From positions 496,001 to 560,000 of the forward strand of contig NZ_CP019431.1 in assembly GCF_009866765.1 (NCBI RefSeq): a DNA stretch of 64,000 nt, written 5' to 3'. Below, piece by piece: positions 36,352-45,669 of this stretch. A program made the translations under genes and the position numbers. Source of the DNA: Pseudomonas sp. S35. GTDB lineage: Bacteria > Pseudomonadota > Gammaproteobacteria > Pseudomonadales > Pseudomonadaceae. Position 1 is the stretch's first letter. Every line of letters begins with the position of its first letter. The notes below the pieces were generated by a model that was given only the letters and a program-made list of their open reading frames with translations, was not told the origin of the DNA and did not search any database.

Positions 36352-37188
36352 ATGAATTATCGTCACGCCTTTCACGCCGGCAACCACGCCGATGTCTTCA
36401 AACACCTGACCTTGACCCGCCTCATCGCCCTGATGTCGCGCAAGGAGCAGCCGTTCGCCTACCTCGACACCCACGCCGGCATCGGTCTGTACGACCTGCA
36501 AGGCGACCAGGCCAATCGCACCGGTGAATACCTGGAAGGCATTGCGCGCCTGTGGGATCTGGACGACCTGCCGCCACTGACGGCCGATTACATGCGCGTG
36601 CTGCACGAGATGAACCCGGATGGCCAGTTGCGCTACTACCCGGGCTCGCCGGAACTGGCGCGGCGCCTCACGCGCCCACAGGACCGTGTGTTGCTCAATG
36701 AAAAGCACCCGGAAGACGGCGTGCTGCTCAAGGACAACATGAAGGGCGACCGTCGGGTCAAGGTGCACCTGGGCGAAGGTTGGCATGTCCCGCGTGCCTT
36801 GCTGCCGGTACCGGAAAAACGTGCGCTGATGCTGATCGACCCGCCGTTTGAAAAACTCGACGAAATGCAACGCTGCGCGGCCTCCCTCAAGGAAGCCGTC
36901 AGCCGTATGCGCCAGACCGTCGCGGCGATCTGGTACCCGGTCAAAGACCAGCGCATGTTACGCCGCTTCTACCAGGACCTGGCCGGCACCGGCGCGCCAA
37001 AGCTGCTGCGCGTGGAGTTGCTGGTGCATCCGCTGGACACGCCCAACACCCTGACCGGCTCGGGCCTGGCGATCGCCAACCCGCCGTGGGGCCTGGAAGA
37101 GGAATTGCGTGAGCTGCTGCCGTGGCTGTCCAAAAAGCTTGGCCAGACCCAGGGTGGGTGGCAGATGGATTGGCTCATAGCTGAGTAA
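36352..37188 (+). CDS. rlmJ: RlmJ, 23S rRNA (adenine-2030-N6)-methyltransferase
   Basis: This is a 278-residue SAM-dependent rRNA methyltransferase. It begins MNYRHAFHAGNHADVFKH, the hallmark of RlmJ, and has the SAM loop DTHAGIGLYDL. The catalytic motif IV is DPPFE near 163-167. It methylates A2030 of 23S rRNA in E. coli. AGGAG precedes the ATG. A REP hairpin separates it from the convergent msrA. Confidence 0.95.
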   Translation: MNYRHAFHAGNHADVFKHLTLTRLIALMSRKEQPFAYLDTHAGIGLYDLQGDQANRTGEYLEGIARLWDLDDLPPLTADYMRVLHEMNPDGQLRYYPGSPELARRLTRPQDRVLLNEKHPEDGVLLKDNMKGDRRVKVHLGEGWHVPRALLPVPEKRALMLIDPPFEKLDEMQRCAASLKEAVSRMRQTVAAIWYPVKDQRMLRRFYQDLAGTGAPKLLRVELLVHPLDTPNTLTGSGLAIANPPWGLEEELRELLPWLSKKLGQTQGGWQMDWLIAE

Positions 37189-37214
37189 TCCGTTCTAACG
37201 TCAAACATAGAACC

Positions 37215-37248
37215 AAATGTGGGAGGGGGCTTGCCCCCTCCCACATTT
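37215..37248. repeat. REP palindrome between convergent rlmJ and msrA
   Basis: AAATGTGGGAGGGGGC is followed by TT and its exact complement, giving a 16-bp perfect stem with a 2-nt loop. Flanking A and T runs mean it could act as a terminator for both genes. Confidence 0.85.
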
Positions 37249-37263
37249 TGATTCACGTTGATA

Positions 37264-37911
37264 TTAGATCGGGCAAGTCACGCCGGTGCCGCCGATACCG
37301 CAGTATCCCTGCGGATTCTTCGCCAGATACTGCTGGTGATACGCCTCGGCGAAGAACACCGTAGGTGCTTCCTCGATTTGCGTGGTGATCGCGCCCAGGC
37401 CGGCCTTGGTCAGCTCTTGCTGGTAAGCCTCGGCACTGGCCTGCGCCGCCGCCAATTGCTCGGGCGTCGTGGCATAGATCACCGAGCGGTACTGGCTGCC
37501 GATGTCGTTGCCCTGGCGCATGCCCTGGGTCGGGTTGTGCAATTCCCAGAACATCTTCAGCAGGTCTTCGTATTTCACTTTGGCCTGGTCATACACCACC
37601 AGCACCACTTCGCTGTGGCCGGTCAGGCCCGAGCAGACTTCTTCGTACGTCGGGTTCGGCGTAAAGCCGCCAGCGTAACCGACCACGGTGCTGACCACGC
37701 CATCGCGCTGCCAGAACTTGCGCTCCGCACCCCAGAAGCATCCCAGGCCGAAGATCGCGAAGCCGACGTCGTCCATGAATGGGCCCAGCAGGGGGTTGCC
37801 GTTGACGAAGTGCGTCTCCGGCAGGGTCATCGGGGTTTCACGACCAGGCAACGCTTGTTCTTGAGTAGGCAGCACGTTTTTGTTCACCAGGATTTCCGAG
37901 CGCAAGACCAT
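37264..37911 (-). CDS. msrA: peptide-methionine (S)-S-oxide reductase MsrA
   Basis: This is a 215-residue repair enzyme that reduces methionine-S-sulfoxide in proteins. The active-site motif [11 protein letters not shown] carries the catalytic Cys near residue 57, and [13 protein letters not shown] and YRSVIY are conserved substrate-pocket segments. [15 protein letters not shown] tail supplies the resolving cysteines. The N-terminal 50 residues form the extension typical of proteobacterial MsrA. A promoter of its own is likely, since dipA upstream ends more than 70 nt away in the opposite sense of flow. Confidence 0.95.
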   Translation of the reverse strand: MVLRSEILVNKNVLPTQEQALPGRETPMTLPETHFVNGNPLLGPFMDDVGFAIFGLGCFWGAERKFWQRDGVVSTVVGYAGGFTPNPTYEEVCSGLTGHSEVVLVVYDQAKVKYEDLLKMFWELHNPTQGMRQGNDIGSQYRSVIYATTPEQLAAAQASAEAYQQELTKAGLGAITTQIEEAPTVFFAEAYHQQYLAKNPQGYCGIGGTGVTCPI

Positions 37912-37983
37912 GATCAGTCCTCTCAGTCAGATTGAGTAAGGTAAGAATTCAGACAGCCAGTGTGCCCGAGTGTTACCGCGCTG

Positions 37984-40677
37984 TCAGGCGATTGGCCCGC
38001 GCGGGTAGCGTTTGAGCATCTCAAGCAGCTCTGCGCCGGGGATTGGCCGGTCGAACAGGTAGCCCTGGCCGACGTCGCAGCGATGCCGGCGCAGGAACGC
38101 CAGTTGCTCGGCGGTCTCGATGCCTTCGGCCACGACCTTGAGCTTGAGGTTGTGGGCCATGGCGATCACGGCCGAGGTGATTTCCATGTCGTCCTGGTTG
38201 TCCGGGATTTCGTGGATAAAGCTGCGATCGATCTTAATGATGTCGATGGGGAATTTTTTCAGGTAGCTCAGCGACGAGTAACCGGTGCCGAAGTCGTCCA
38301 TGGCCAGGGTCAGGCCGAAGCTCTTCAGTTGGTCCAGTTGCAGGCGCGTGTCTTCGGTGGCTTCCAGCAGCAGGCCTTCGGTCAGCTCCAGCTCCAGCAG
38401 GTTGGCCGGCAGCTCTTCTTCCTTGAGGATCGTGGCAATCGAGGCCACCAAGTCCGGGTCGGAAAACTGCTTGGGCGACAGGTTGATTGCCACCTGCAGG
38501 TTGCCCATGCCAGCGGCGCTCAGTTGCTTGCTCATGCGGCAGGCCTGACGCGCGATCCATTTGCCGATGGGGATGATCAAGCCGGTCTCTTCGGCCACGC
38601 TGATGAATTGGTCAGGGCGGATCATGCCCTTTTCCGGGTGGTTCCAGCGCAGCAATGCTTCCATGCCCAGCAAGCGGCCGCTGCGCAGGCACAGCTTGGG
38701 TTGGTAGAACACGTCGAGTTCGTTCTGGGTCAGGGCGCGGCGCAGGTTGTTTTCCACGAACAGCTTGTAGCTGGCCTCGGCGTTCAGCGCTTCGGTGAAT
38801 ACCTGGACCTGGTGTTTGCCGTTGGCCTTGGCCTTGTGCAGCGCCAGGCCGGCGTTGCGCATCAGGGTCTGCGGGTCGCGGCCATGCAGCGGCGCGCAGG
38901 CGAGGCCCACGGAGCCGGTGACGCTGATCAGTTGGTTGTCGACGAACATGGGCTTGTCGAGCGTCGCCAGCAGTTGGCTGGCAACCTGCTGGCCGCTCTC
39001 CAGGTCGGTGTCGTCGAGCAGCACCGCGAACTCGTTACTGGCAAAACGCGCCAAGCTACCGCCGGCGCTCAGGCTGTTACGCAGGCGCCGCGCCAGGCTG
39101 ATCAGCAGCTTGTCGCCGGTCTGGTGGCCGAGGCTGTCGTTGATGCGCTTGAAGTTGTCGATGTCCACCAGCAGCAGGCTGATCGGGCTGTCGCTGTCGC
39201 GGGCAAAGCGTTCATCGAGGTTGCGGATAAACGCCGGGCGGTTGCCCAGGTTGGTCAGGTTGTCGGTGTAGGCCAGGCGCTCGATGCGCTGCTGGGCCAG
39301 CTTGGTCTGGGTGATGTCTTCGTAGATGCCGATGTAGTGCGTCAGCTCGCGGTTGTCGCCATACACCTTGGAGATCGACAGCTGGCCCCAGTAGGGTTCG
39401 AGGTTCTTGCGCCGACTTTTGAATTCACCCTGCCAGCTGTTGCTCTTGGCCAGGCTCGACGGTGCGTCGAACAGCAATTCGCTGAGGTTTTCCAGGGCCG
39501 GCAATTGCGCCAGGCGGTGGCCGTGGACTTCTTCGGCGCTGTATTGGGTGATCGCGGTGAAGCTTGGGTTGACGTACTCCACCACGCCATCGCAATTGAC
39601 CAGCAGAAAGGCGTTGGCGCTTTGCTCCACGGCACGTTGGAACAGGTGCAAGGCGCTGGTGGCGGTGCGGCGGTTGTGGTTGTTGATCACCTGGGCGAAC
39701 TGGTCCGCGAGCTCGCCGGCAAAGGCGATCTCGTCGGCCTGCCAGTCACGCGGGCTGCCGCACTGCTCCAGACACAACACGCCAACCACTTGGCCGTCGA
39801 CGCGGATGCTCGCATCGAGCATGGCGTGGATGTCTCTGTTGCGCAGGTTCTCGGCCATCTCGCGGGTGCGCGGGTCGCGCAGGGCGTTGGTGGCATCTAT
39901 GGCGCGGCTGCTCTGCAAGGCTTCCAGGTAATCCGGGAAGCAACTGGCATCGATGGGCTCGGGCAGATGGTGCTGTTGGTCGTCGCGGTGGTAAGCCGAG
40001 ATTGGCACCAGGCGCTGGCCTTCGAGGTTCCAGATGCTGGCGCAGTCGAGCTGGTAGATATCACAGGCGCTGCGGGTGATCAGCTCGGCGGCTTCCTGCA
40101 GCGAATTGTTGACGGTGTAGCGCTGGCGGGCCAGCAGCAGGATCAGTTCCTGCTGGGCGCGCACCCGCTCCAGGTGCTGCAGTTGCTCCTGCTGGGCGCG
40201 CTGGTTGAGCTCCAGGGCGATTTGCAGGCGGCTGTTCTGGCTTTCCAGGTCTGTAGCCGGCGCGGTGGAGGGGATCTCGCTGAACAGGCCATCGACCACC
40301 ATCAGGTAGCCGCGCAACAGATGGCGATTGTGTTGTTTGTAGGCTTCGCCCATTTCCAGCAGGCTCAGGGGACCATCGTTGGTGTGCAGGGTGTAGCGCA
40401 CCAGGTAGTGAGGGCTCTGGGTCAGTTGCTGCTGGATGGTGTCGTGCAGTTGATAGCGTGCCTGGGGTTCCATCAGGCTGGCGTAGGGCGTGCCGAGCAG
40501 GGCGCACAGTTCGACCGCCGGCAGGCCGAATTGGCGTTCGCAATTGGGGTCGAGGTACAGCAGCGCCCAGCTTGCCTCGTTAAGCCGCTCGAAACGCAGC
40601 ATACCGAGGCGCGAAGGCACCGGTAACTGCGTCACTACCTCGGCCGCCATACGGGCGACATCGGGTTGGCTTTTCAT
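37984..40677 (-). CDS. dipA: DipA-like c-di-GMP phosphodiesterase (PAS/GAF-degenerate GGDEF-EAL)
   Basis: This is an 897-residue cytoplasmic sensor enzyme. The order is an N-terminal PAS-like domain, a GAF domain (about 180-330), a PAS domain (about 345-455), a GGDEF-like domain in which the signature reads ASNEF, and an EAL domain. The EAL domain is complete (EALLRW at 673-678, DDFGTGYSS near 792), so the protein should hydrolyse c-di-GMP while the GGDEF part is not a cyclase. P. aeruginosa DipA, needed for biofilm dispersal, has the same layout and ASNEF change as recalled. ATG 40677 gives the family start MKSQPDVARM. Confidence 0.93.
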   Translation of the reverse strand: MKSQPDVARMAAEVVTQLPVPSRLGMLRFERLNEASWALLYLDPNCERQFGLPAVELCALLGTPYASLMEPQARYQLHDTIQQQLTQSPHYLVRYTLHTNDGPLSLLEMGEAYKQHNRHLLRGYLMVVDGLFSEIPSTAPATDLESQNSRLQIALELNQRAQQEQLQHLERVRAQQELILLLARQRYTVNNSLQEAAELITRSACDIYQLDCASIWNLEGQRLVPISAYHRDDQQHHLPEPIDASCFPDYLEALQSSRAIDATNALRDPRTREMAENLRNRDIHAMLDASIRVDGQVVGVLCLEQCGSPRDWQADEIAFAGELADQFAQVINNHNRRTATSALHLFQRAVEQSANAFLLVNCDGVVEYVNPSFTAITQYSAEEVHGHRLAQLPALENLSELLFDAPSSLAKSNSWQGEFKSRRKNLEPYWGQLSISKVYGDNRELTHYIGIYEDITQTKLAQQRIERLAYTDNLTNLGNRPAFIRNLDERFARDSDSPISLLLVDIDNFKRINDSLGHQTGDKLLISLARRLRNSLSAGGSLARFASNEFAVLLDDTDLESGQQVASQLLATLDKPMFVDNQLISVTGSVGLACAPLHGRDPQTLMRNAGLALHKAKANGKHQVQVFTEALNAEASYKLFVENNLRRALTQNELDVFYQPKLCLRSGRLLGMEALLRWNHPEKGMIRPDQFISVAEETGLIIPIGKWIARQACRMSKQLSAAGMGNLQVAINLSPKQFSDPDLVASIATILKEEELPANLLELELTEGLLLEATEDTRLQLDQLKSFGLTLAMDDFGTGYSSLSYLKKFPIDIIKIDRSFIHEIPDNQDDMEITSAVIAMAHNLKLKVVAEGIETAEQLAFLRRHRCDVGQGYLFDRPIPGAELLEMLKRYPRGPIA

Positions 40678-40979
40678 GGGGGAACTCACTTCAAATAACG
40701 CGCACGGCGCCGGGCTCACGCCCTCTTTTCTGTTGCCTGCGGCAAGGTTGCATCATGCAGCGCGGGCTGACAAGAGAGGATGAAGGCTAAGTGCTATAAG
40801 TGGGTTATCGGCCGGACGGGGGATTTCTGTAGGCGCGGTGACAGAAGGTGTACAAGCCTGTTCTGCGTGTACAGAAAAGCAAAAAAAGCCCCGCCAAATT
40901 GACGGGGTTGAGGTACGAGCGTGGCGCTCGGAAATCGGTGCAGGCCGGTCTCCCCGGTGAAAGGGAGACCTGCGCTGAC
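40678..40979. promoter_or_regulatory. dipA upstream region
   Basis: These 302 bases between dipA and aceF hold the aceF terminator and, presumably, the dipA promoter, which I could not place. GTGTACA occurs twice (40848-40854 and 40867-40873). Inverted arms TTCTGT/ACAGAA (40825-40846) and TTCTG/CAGAA (40861-40875) are interleaved with them, suggesting a binding site for a dyad-recognising regulator. No gene was seen. Confidence 0.35.
40881..40909 (-). terminator. intrinsic terminator of the aceE-aceF operon
   Basis: On the minus strand CCCCG and CGGGG pair around a 9-nt loop and are followed by CTTTTTTT. It lies about 70 nt after the aceF stop, with another hairpin (arms GTCTCCC/GGGAGAC, 40949-40970) between. 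Confidence 0.85.
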
Positions 40980-42629
40980 TTACAGCAAGATGGTGCGGAT
41001 GTCGTTCAGCAACTGGCTCAGGCGCTGCGTGAAGCGTGCAGCAGCGGCGCCGTTGATCACACGGTGATCGTAGGACAGCGACAGCGGCAGCATCAGCTTC
41101 GGCTGGAACGCTTTACCGTCCCACACTGGCTGGATGGTTGCCTTGGACACGCCCAGGATCGCCACTTCCGGCGCGTTGACGATTGGCGTGAAGCCAGTGC
41201 CGCCAATGTGGCCGAGGCTGGAGATCGTGAAGCACGCGCCCTGCATGTCGTCCGGGGTGAGCTTCTTGTCACGGGCTTTGGCAGCCAGTGCAGCAGCCTC
41301 AGCAGCCAGTTGCAGCAGGCTCTTCTGGTCGACGTTCTTGATGACCGGTACCAGCAGGCCATCAGGGGTATCTACCGCGAAACCGATGTTGACGTACTTC
41401 TTGCGAATGATCGCCTTGCCGCTTGGCGCCAGCGATGCGTTGAAGTCCGGCAGTTCCTTGAGCAGGTGTGCACAGGCCTTGAGCAGCAGTGGCAGCACGG
41501 TCAGTTTCACGCCGGCCTTCTCGGCGACGGCTTTCTGCGCGATGCGGAAAGCTTCCAGGTCGGTAATGTCGGCCTGGTCGAACTGAGTCACGTGCGGGAT
41601 GTTCAGGTAGCTGGCGTGCAGGCCGGCCGCGCCGATTTGCATCAGGCGAGTCATCGGCACTTCTTCGGTTTCGCCGAAGCGGCTGAAGTCTACGGTGCGG
41701 ATCGGCGGAATGCCCGAACCACCGGTAGCGCCGCCGGCAGCCGGAGCTTCCTTGGCTTTGTGCATCATGGCTTTGACGTAAACCTGCACGTCTTCCTTCA
41801 GCACGCGGCCGTGAGGGCCGGTGGCCGCGACTGCGTTCAGCTCAACGCCGAACTCGCGGGCCAGCTGACGCACGGCAGGGCCGGCGTGAACCTTGGCACC
41901 GCTTGGCGCAGGTGCAGCAGCCACTGGGGCCGGAGCGGCCTCAGCTTTTGCAGCAGGTGCAGGGGCGGCAGCAGCGGGTGCAGCTTCAGCCTTGGCAGCT
42001 GGAGCGGCGGCCGGTGCTGGAGCAGCAGCCGGCGCAGCGCCTTGTACTTTCAGCTTGAGGATGAAATCGCCAGTGCCGACTTCGTCTTCCAGCTTGACCG
42101 CGATGCTTTCCACCACGCCGGCAGCCGGCGAAGGGATTTCCATGGAGGCCTTGTCGGACTCCAGGGTGATCAGCGATTGGTCGGCTTCGACGGTGTCGCC
42201 GACCTTGACCAGCAGTTCGATGATCTTGGCCTTGCCCGACGAGCCAATGTCCGGAACATGAATGTCCTGAACAGAGGCTGCGGCCGGTGCAGCAGCCGGG
42301 GCCGCAGGGGCCTCGGCAGCAGCGGCAGGCTTTTCAGCGGCAGGCGCCGGTGCAGCAGCGGCAGCAGGCGCCGCCGCAGGGGCCGCATCAGCGGCACCTT
42401 CGATTTCCAGTTCCAGCAGTTCGTCGCCTTCTTTCAGGCGGTCGCCCAGCTTCACTTTCAGGCTCTTGACCACGCCGGCTTTGGGAGCAGGGATTTCCAT
42501 GCTCGCCTTGTCCGATTCCAGGGTCAGGATGCTCTGATCGGCTTCGACTTTGTCGCCGACCTTCACAAACAGCTCGATTACTTCACCTTCACCGCTGCCG
42601 ATGTCAGGTACGCGAATGAGTTCGCTCAC
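40980..42629 (-). CDS. aceF: pyruvate dehydrogenase E2, dihydrolipoamide acetyltransferase
   Basis: This 549-residue E2 core subunit transfers acetyl groups to CoA. Two lipoyl domains have their lipoyl lysines at 41 and 160, both in LESDKASMEIP. They are joined by Ala/Pro-rich linkers, and a peripheral subunit-binding domain (GPAVRQLAREFGVELN) follows. The catalytic acetyltransferase domain ends with SYDHRVINGAAAARF, which carries the active His. The start is GTG 42629, with GAGGAG upstream; aceE ends 11 nt before. E. coli E2 has three lipoyl domains and this one has two, as in other pseudomonads. Confidence 0.97.
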   Translation of the reverse strand: MSELIRVPDIGSGEGEVIELFVKVGDKVEADQSILTLESDKASMEIPAPKAGVVKSLKVKLGDRLKEGDELLELEIEGAADAAPAAAPAAAAAPAPAAEKPAAAAEAPAAPAAAPAAASVQDIHVPDIGSSGKAKIIELLVKVGDTVEADQSLITLESDKASMEIPSPAAGVVESIAVKLEDEVGTGDFILKLKVQGAAPAAAPAPAAAPAAKAEAAPAAAAPAPAAKAEAAPAPVAAAPAPSGAKVHAGPAVRQLAREFGVELNAVAATGPHGRVLKEDVQVYVKAMMHKAKEAPAAGGATGGSGIPPIRTVDFSRFGETEEVPMTRLMQIGAAGLHASYLNIPHVTQFDQADITDLEAFRIAQKAVAEKAGVKLTVLPLLLKACAHLLKELPDFNASLAPSGKAIIRKKYVNIGFAVDTPDGLLVPVIKNVDQKSLLQLAAEAAALAAKARDKKLTPDDMQGACFTISSLGHIGGTGFTPIVNAPEVAILGVSKATIQPVWDGKAFQPKLMLPLSLSYDHRVINGAAAARFTQRLSQLLNDIRTILL

Positions 42630-42640
42630 AAAAAATCTCC

Positions 42641-45286
42641 TCAGCAGTCCAGTGGGTTGCGTTTTTCCGGGTTGATCCCGAACTTGACGATGGCGTCAGC
42701 CACCACCTTAGGTTCGATCTCACCACGGTCAGCCAAGGCTTCCAGGGCTGCCAACACCACGAAGTGACGGTCGACTTCGAAGAAGTGACGCAGCTTTTTA
42801 CGGCTGTCACTGCGACCGAAACCGTCGGTGCCCAGGACTTTGAATTCCTTGGACGGGACCCACTGGCGAATTTGTTCAGCAAACAGTTTCATGTAGTCGG
42901 TAGAGGCAATGACTGGACCTTTACGGCCGGCCAGGCACTCTTCGACGTAGCTCTTGGCTGGCTTTTGGCCAGGGTGCAGGCGGTTGCTGCGCTCTACGGC
43001 CAGGCCGTCGCGACGCAGTTCGTTGAAGCTGGTCACGCTCCACACGTCGGCGCCGACGTTGAACTCTTCACGCAGGATCTTCGCCGCTTCACGCACTTCG
43101 CGCAGGATGGTGCCGGAGCCCATCAGCTGTACGTGGTGCGCTGCTTCCTTGGTGTCTTCTTCGAGCAGGTACATGCCCTTGATGATGCCTTCTTCAACAC
43201 CGGCCGGCATGGCGGGTTGCTGGTAGGACTCGTTCATCACGGTGATGTAGTAGAAAACGTCCTGCTGCTCTTCGGTCATCTTCTTCATGCCGTCCTGGAT
43301 GATCACCGCCAGCTCGTAGCCGTAGGTTGGATCAAAGGTGCGGCAGTTCGGGATGGTGGCAGCCAGGATGTGGCTGTGACCGTCTTCGTGTTGCAGGCCT
43401 TCGCCGTTCAGCGTGGTGCGGCCGGCGGTGCCGCCGATCAGGAAGCCACGGGTACGGCTGTCGCCTGCTGCCCAAGCCAGGTCGCCAATACGCTGGAAAC
43501 CGAACATCGAGTAGAAGATGTAGAACGGCAGCATCGGCTGGTTGTGGCTGGAGTACGAAGTACCGGCAGCGATGAAGGAGCTCATGGCGCCCGCTTCGTT
43601 GATGCCTTCTTCGAGGATCTGGCCCTTCTTGTCTTCCTTGTAGAACATCACCTGGTCTTTATCGACTGGCTCGTAGAGCTGGCCGACGGAAGAGTAGATG
43701 CCCAACTGACGGAACATGCCTTCCATACCGAAGGTACGGGCTTCGTCCGGGATGATCGGAACGATGCGTGGGCCGATGTCCTTGTCCTTGACCAGCTGCG
43801 CGAGGATCCGCACGAAGGCCATGGTGGTGGAGATTTCGCGGTCGCCCGAGCCGTCCAGGATAGCCTTGAGGGTGCTCAGGTCCGGGGTCGGAACGGCGAA
43901 GCTGTTGGCGCGGCGCTGGGGCACGAAACCGCCCAGTGCAGTGCGACGCTCGCTCAGGTAGCGGGCTTCGGCGCTGTTTGGCTCTGGCTTGAAGAACGGC
44001 AGGTCTTCCAGCTCTTCATCCTTGACCGGGATGTCGAAGCGGTCGCGGAACAGCTTCAGGCTTTCAACATCAACCTTCTTGGTGTTGTGCGCCGTGTTCT
44101 TCGCTTCGCCGGCACCGGTGCCATAACCCTTGATGGTCTTGGCCAGGATGACGGTCGGTTGTTCTTTGTGGTTGACCGCTTCGTGGTACGCCGCGTAGAC
44201 CTTGTACGGGTCGTGGCCACCACGGTTGAGTTTCCAGATCTCGTCGTCGGACAAGTCTGCAACCATCGCCTTGAGTTCAGGCGTGTTGAAGAAGTGTTCA
44301 CGCACGAACGCGCCGTCTTTGGCTTTGTAGTTCTGGTACTCGCCGTCGATGACTTCGTCCATGCGACGTTGCAGGATACCGTCGACGTCCTTGGCCAGCA
44401 GTGGGTCCCAGAAACGGCCCCAGATGACTTTGGTCACGTTCCACTGAGCACCGCGGAACACGCCTTCGAGTTCCTGGATGATCTTGCCGTTGCCGCGAAC
44501 CGGGCCGTCGAGGCGCTGCAGGTTGCAGTTGATGACGAAGATCAGGTTGTCCAGCTTCTCGCGGCCGGCCAGGGAGATGGCGCCCAGGGATTCCGGCTCG
44601 TCGCACTCGCCGTCGCCCAGGAAGCACCAGACTTTCTGCTTGCCTTCCGGGATGAAACCGCGCGCTTCCAGGTACTTCATGAAACGTGCCTGGTAGATCG
44701 CCTGGATTGGACCCAGACCCATCGATACGGTCGGGAACTGCCAGAAGTCAGGCATCAGCCAAGGGTGCGGGTAGGACGACAAGCCGCCACCGTCGACTTC
44801 CTGGCGGAAGTTGTTCATCTGGTCTTCGGTGATGCGACCTTCCATGAACGCACGGGCGTAGACGCCTGGCGAGGTGTGGCCCTGAAAGTAGATCAGGTCG
44901 CCGCCGTGTTCGTCGGTCGGGGCCTGGAAGAAGTAGTTGAAGCCGATGTCATACAGGGTTGCGCTGGAAGCGAAGCTGGAGATGTGACCGCCCAGGTCCG
45001 AATCTTTCAAGTTCGTGCGCATTACCATCGCCATGGCGTTCCAACGTACCAGCGAGCGAATGCGGCGTTCCATGAACAGGTCGCCAGGCATGCGTGCTTC
45101 GTGGGTAACGGGGATGGTGTTGCGGTATGGCGTGGTGATGGCGTAAGGCAGTTGCGAACCGCTGCGGGTCGCGAGCTCGCCCATACGGGTCATCAGGTAG
45201 TGAGCACGGTCTTCGCCTTCTTTGTCGAGAACCGATTCCAGGGCGTCCAGCCATTCCTGGGTTTCGACGGGATCGAGGTCTTGCAT
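42641..45286 (-). CDS. aceE: pyruvate dehydrogenase E1 component
   Basis: This is an 881-residue homodimeric-type E1 enzyme that decarboxylates pyruvate with thiamine diphosphate and acetylates the lipoyl groups of AceF. The ThDP motif is visible as GDGECDEPES followed by NLIFVINCNLQRLDGPVRGN. Other landmarks are GHTSPGVYARAF and GMEGMFRQLGIY. I placed the start at ATG 45286 because GGAG lies just before it and it gives the family start MQDLDPVETQEW; an ATG 25 codons upstream has a poor ribosome binding site. It is transcribed with aceF from the operator-rich region upstream. Confidence 0.96.
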   Translation of the reverse strand: MQDLDPVETQEWLDALESVLDKEGEDRAHYLMTRMGELATRSGSQLPYAITTPYRNTIPVTHEARMPGDLFMERRIRSLVRWNAMAMVMRTNLKDSDLGGHISSFASSATLYDIGFNYFFQAPTDEHGGDLIYFQGHTSPGVYARAFMEGRITEDQMNNFRQEVDGGGLSSYPHPWLMPDFWQFPTVSMGLGPIQAIYQARFMKYLEARGFIPEGKQKVWCFLGDGECDEPESLGAISLAGREKLDNLIFVINCNLQRLDGPVRGNGKIIQELEGVFRGAQWNVTKVIWGRFWDPLLAKDVDGILQRRMDEVIDGEYQNYKAKDGAFVREHFFNTPELKAMVADLSDDEIWKLNRGGHDPYKVYAAYHEAVNHKEQPTVILAKTIKGYGTGAGEAKNTAHNTKKVDVESLKLFRDRFDIPVKDEELEDLPFFKPEPNSAEARYLSERRTALGGFVPQRRANSFAVPTPDLSTLKAILDGSGDREISTTMAFVRILAQLVKDKDIGPRIVPIIPDEARTFGMEGMFRQLGIYSSVGQLYEPVDKDQVMFYKEDKKGQILEEGINEAGAMSSFIAAGTSYSSHNQPMLPFYIFYSMFGFQRIGDLAWAAGDSRTRGFLIGGTAGRTTLNGEGLQHEDGHSHILAATIPNCRTFDPTYGYELAVIIQDGMKKMTEEQQDVFYYITVMNESYQQPAMPAGVEEGIIKGMYLLEEDTKEAAHHVQLMGSGTILREVREAAKILREEFNVGADVWSVTSFNELRRDGLAVERSNRLHPGQKPAKSYVEECLAGRKGPVIASTDYMKLFAEQIRQWVPSKEFKVLGTDGFGRSDSRKKLRHFFEVDRHFVVLAALEALADRGEIEPKVVADAIVKFGINPEKRNPLDC

Positions 45287-45669
45287 GGCTTGCTCCAGGG
45301 CGGAAAGGCTACCAGAATCGGTTGCCTGAAGTTTGCGACTGGCCTTGTGGGCAGACGACATAAATTCTTGGATGGCCGAAGGTTGCTTCGGCGTCCTGTA
45401 GTTTTACTACAAATCGTCGGCCATTTCAGCCTTTCGAATGTATATACGAGTAGTAAAACTACACAAGACCGAGCGGATTGCTCGGTCTGGCTGGTGAGCA
45501 TAATCGTTATTGTTGATCTTTTGCGAACAAGAAAAGGTAGAAGTTTAATGTTGCCTGCCAAGAACTATCAATTTTCAGCTATTTATAACCTTTGTTCGAC
45601 AGTCCTTCACCAAGCGTGGCTATCGGGTTCACCGCAACACGCCATTTACGCGCCGAACAAGGATAGACC
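45287..45669. promoter_or_regulatory. aceE-glnE divergent region with twin GntR-like operators
   Basis: The region separates divergent aceE and glnE. TGTAGTTTTACTAC (45397-45410) recurs as its exact complement GTAGTAAAACTACA (45450-45463). Each is itself a dyad of the TAGT-N3-ACTA type recognised by FadR/LldR-like GntR regulators. On the minus strand TTGTGT (45466-45461) and TATACA (45444-45439) are 16 nt apart, so the first operator would fall within the aceE promoter and the second about 25-35 nt downstream of the start point. Upstream of glnE the sequence is AT-rich (TTTATAACC), but no clear promoter was set. Confidence 0.7.

Noticed and set aside
37960..40626. Very long open frame on the plus strand opposite dipA
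   Set aside because: It mirrors dipA codon structure in GC-rich DNA, has no domain features and is repetitive in Gln, Val and Ala. The same holds for long antisense frames opposite aceE (42764-45673) and putA (29005-31431).
45287..45361. Earlier ATG for aceE at 45361
   Set aside because: Weak ribosome binding site and 25 residues not seen in the family; ATG 45286 has GGAG just upstream.
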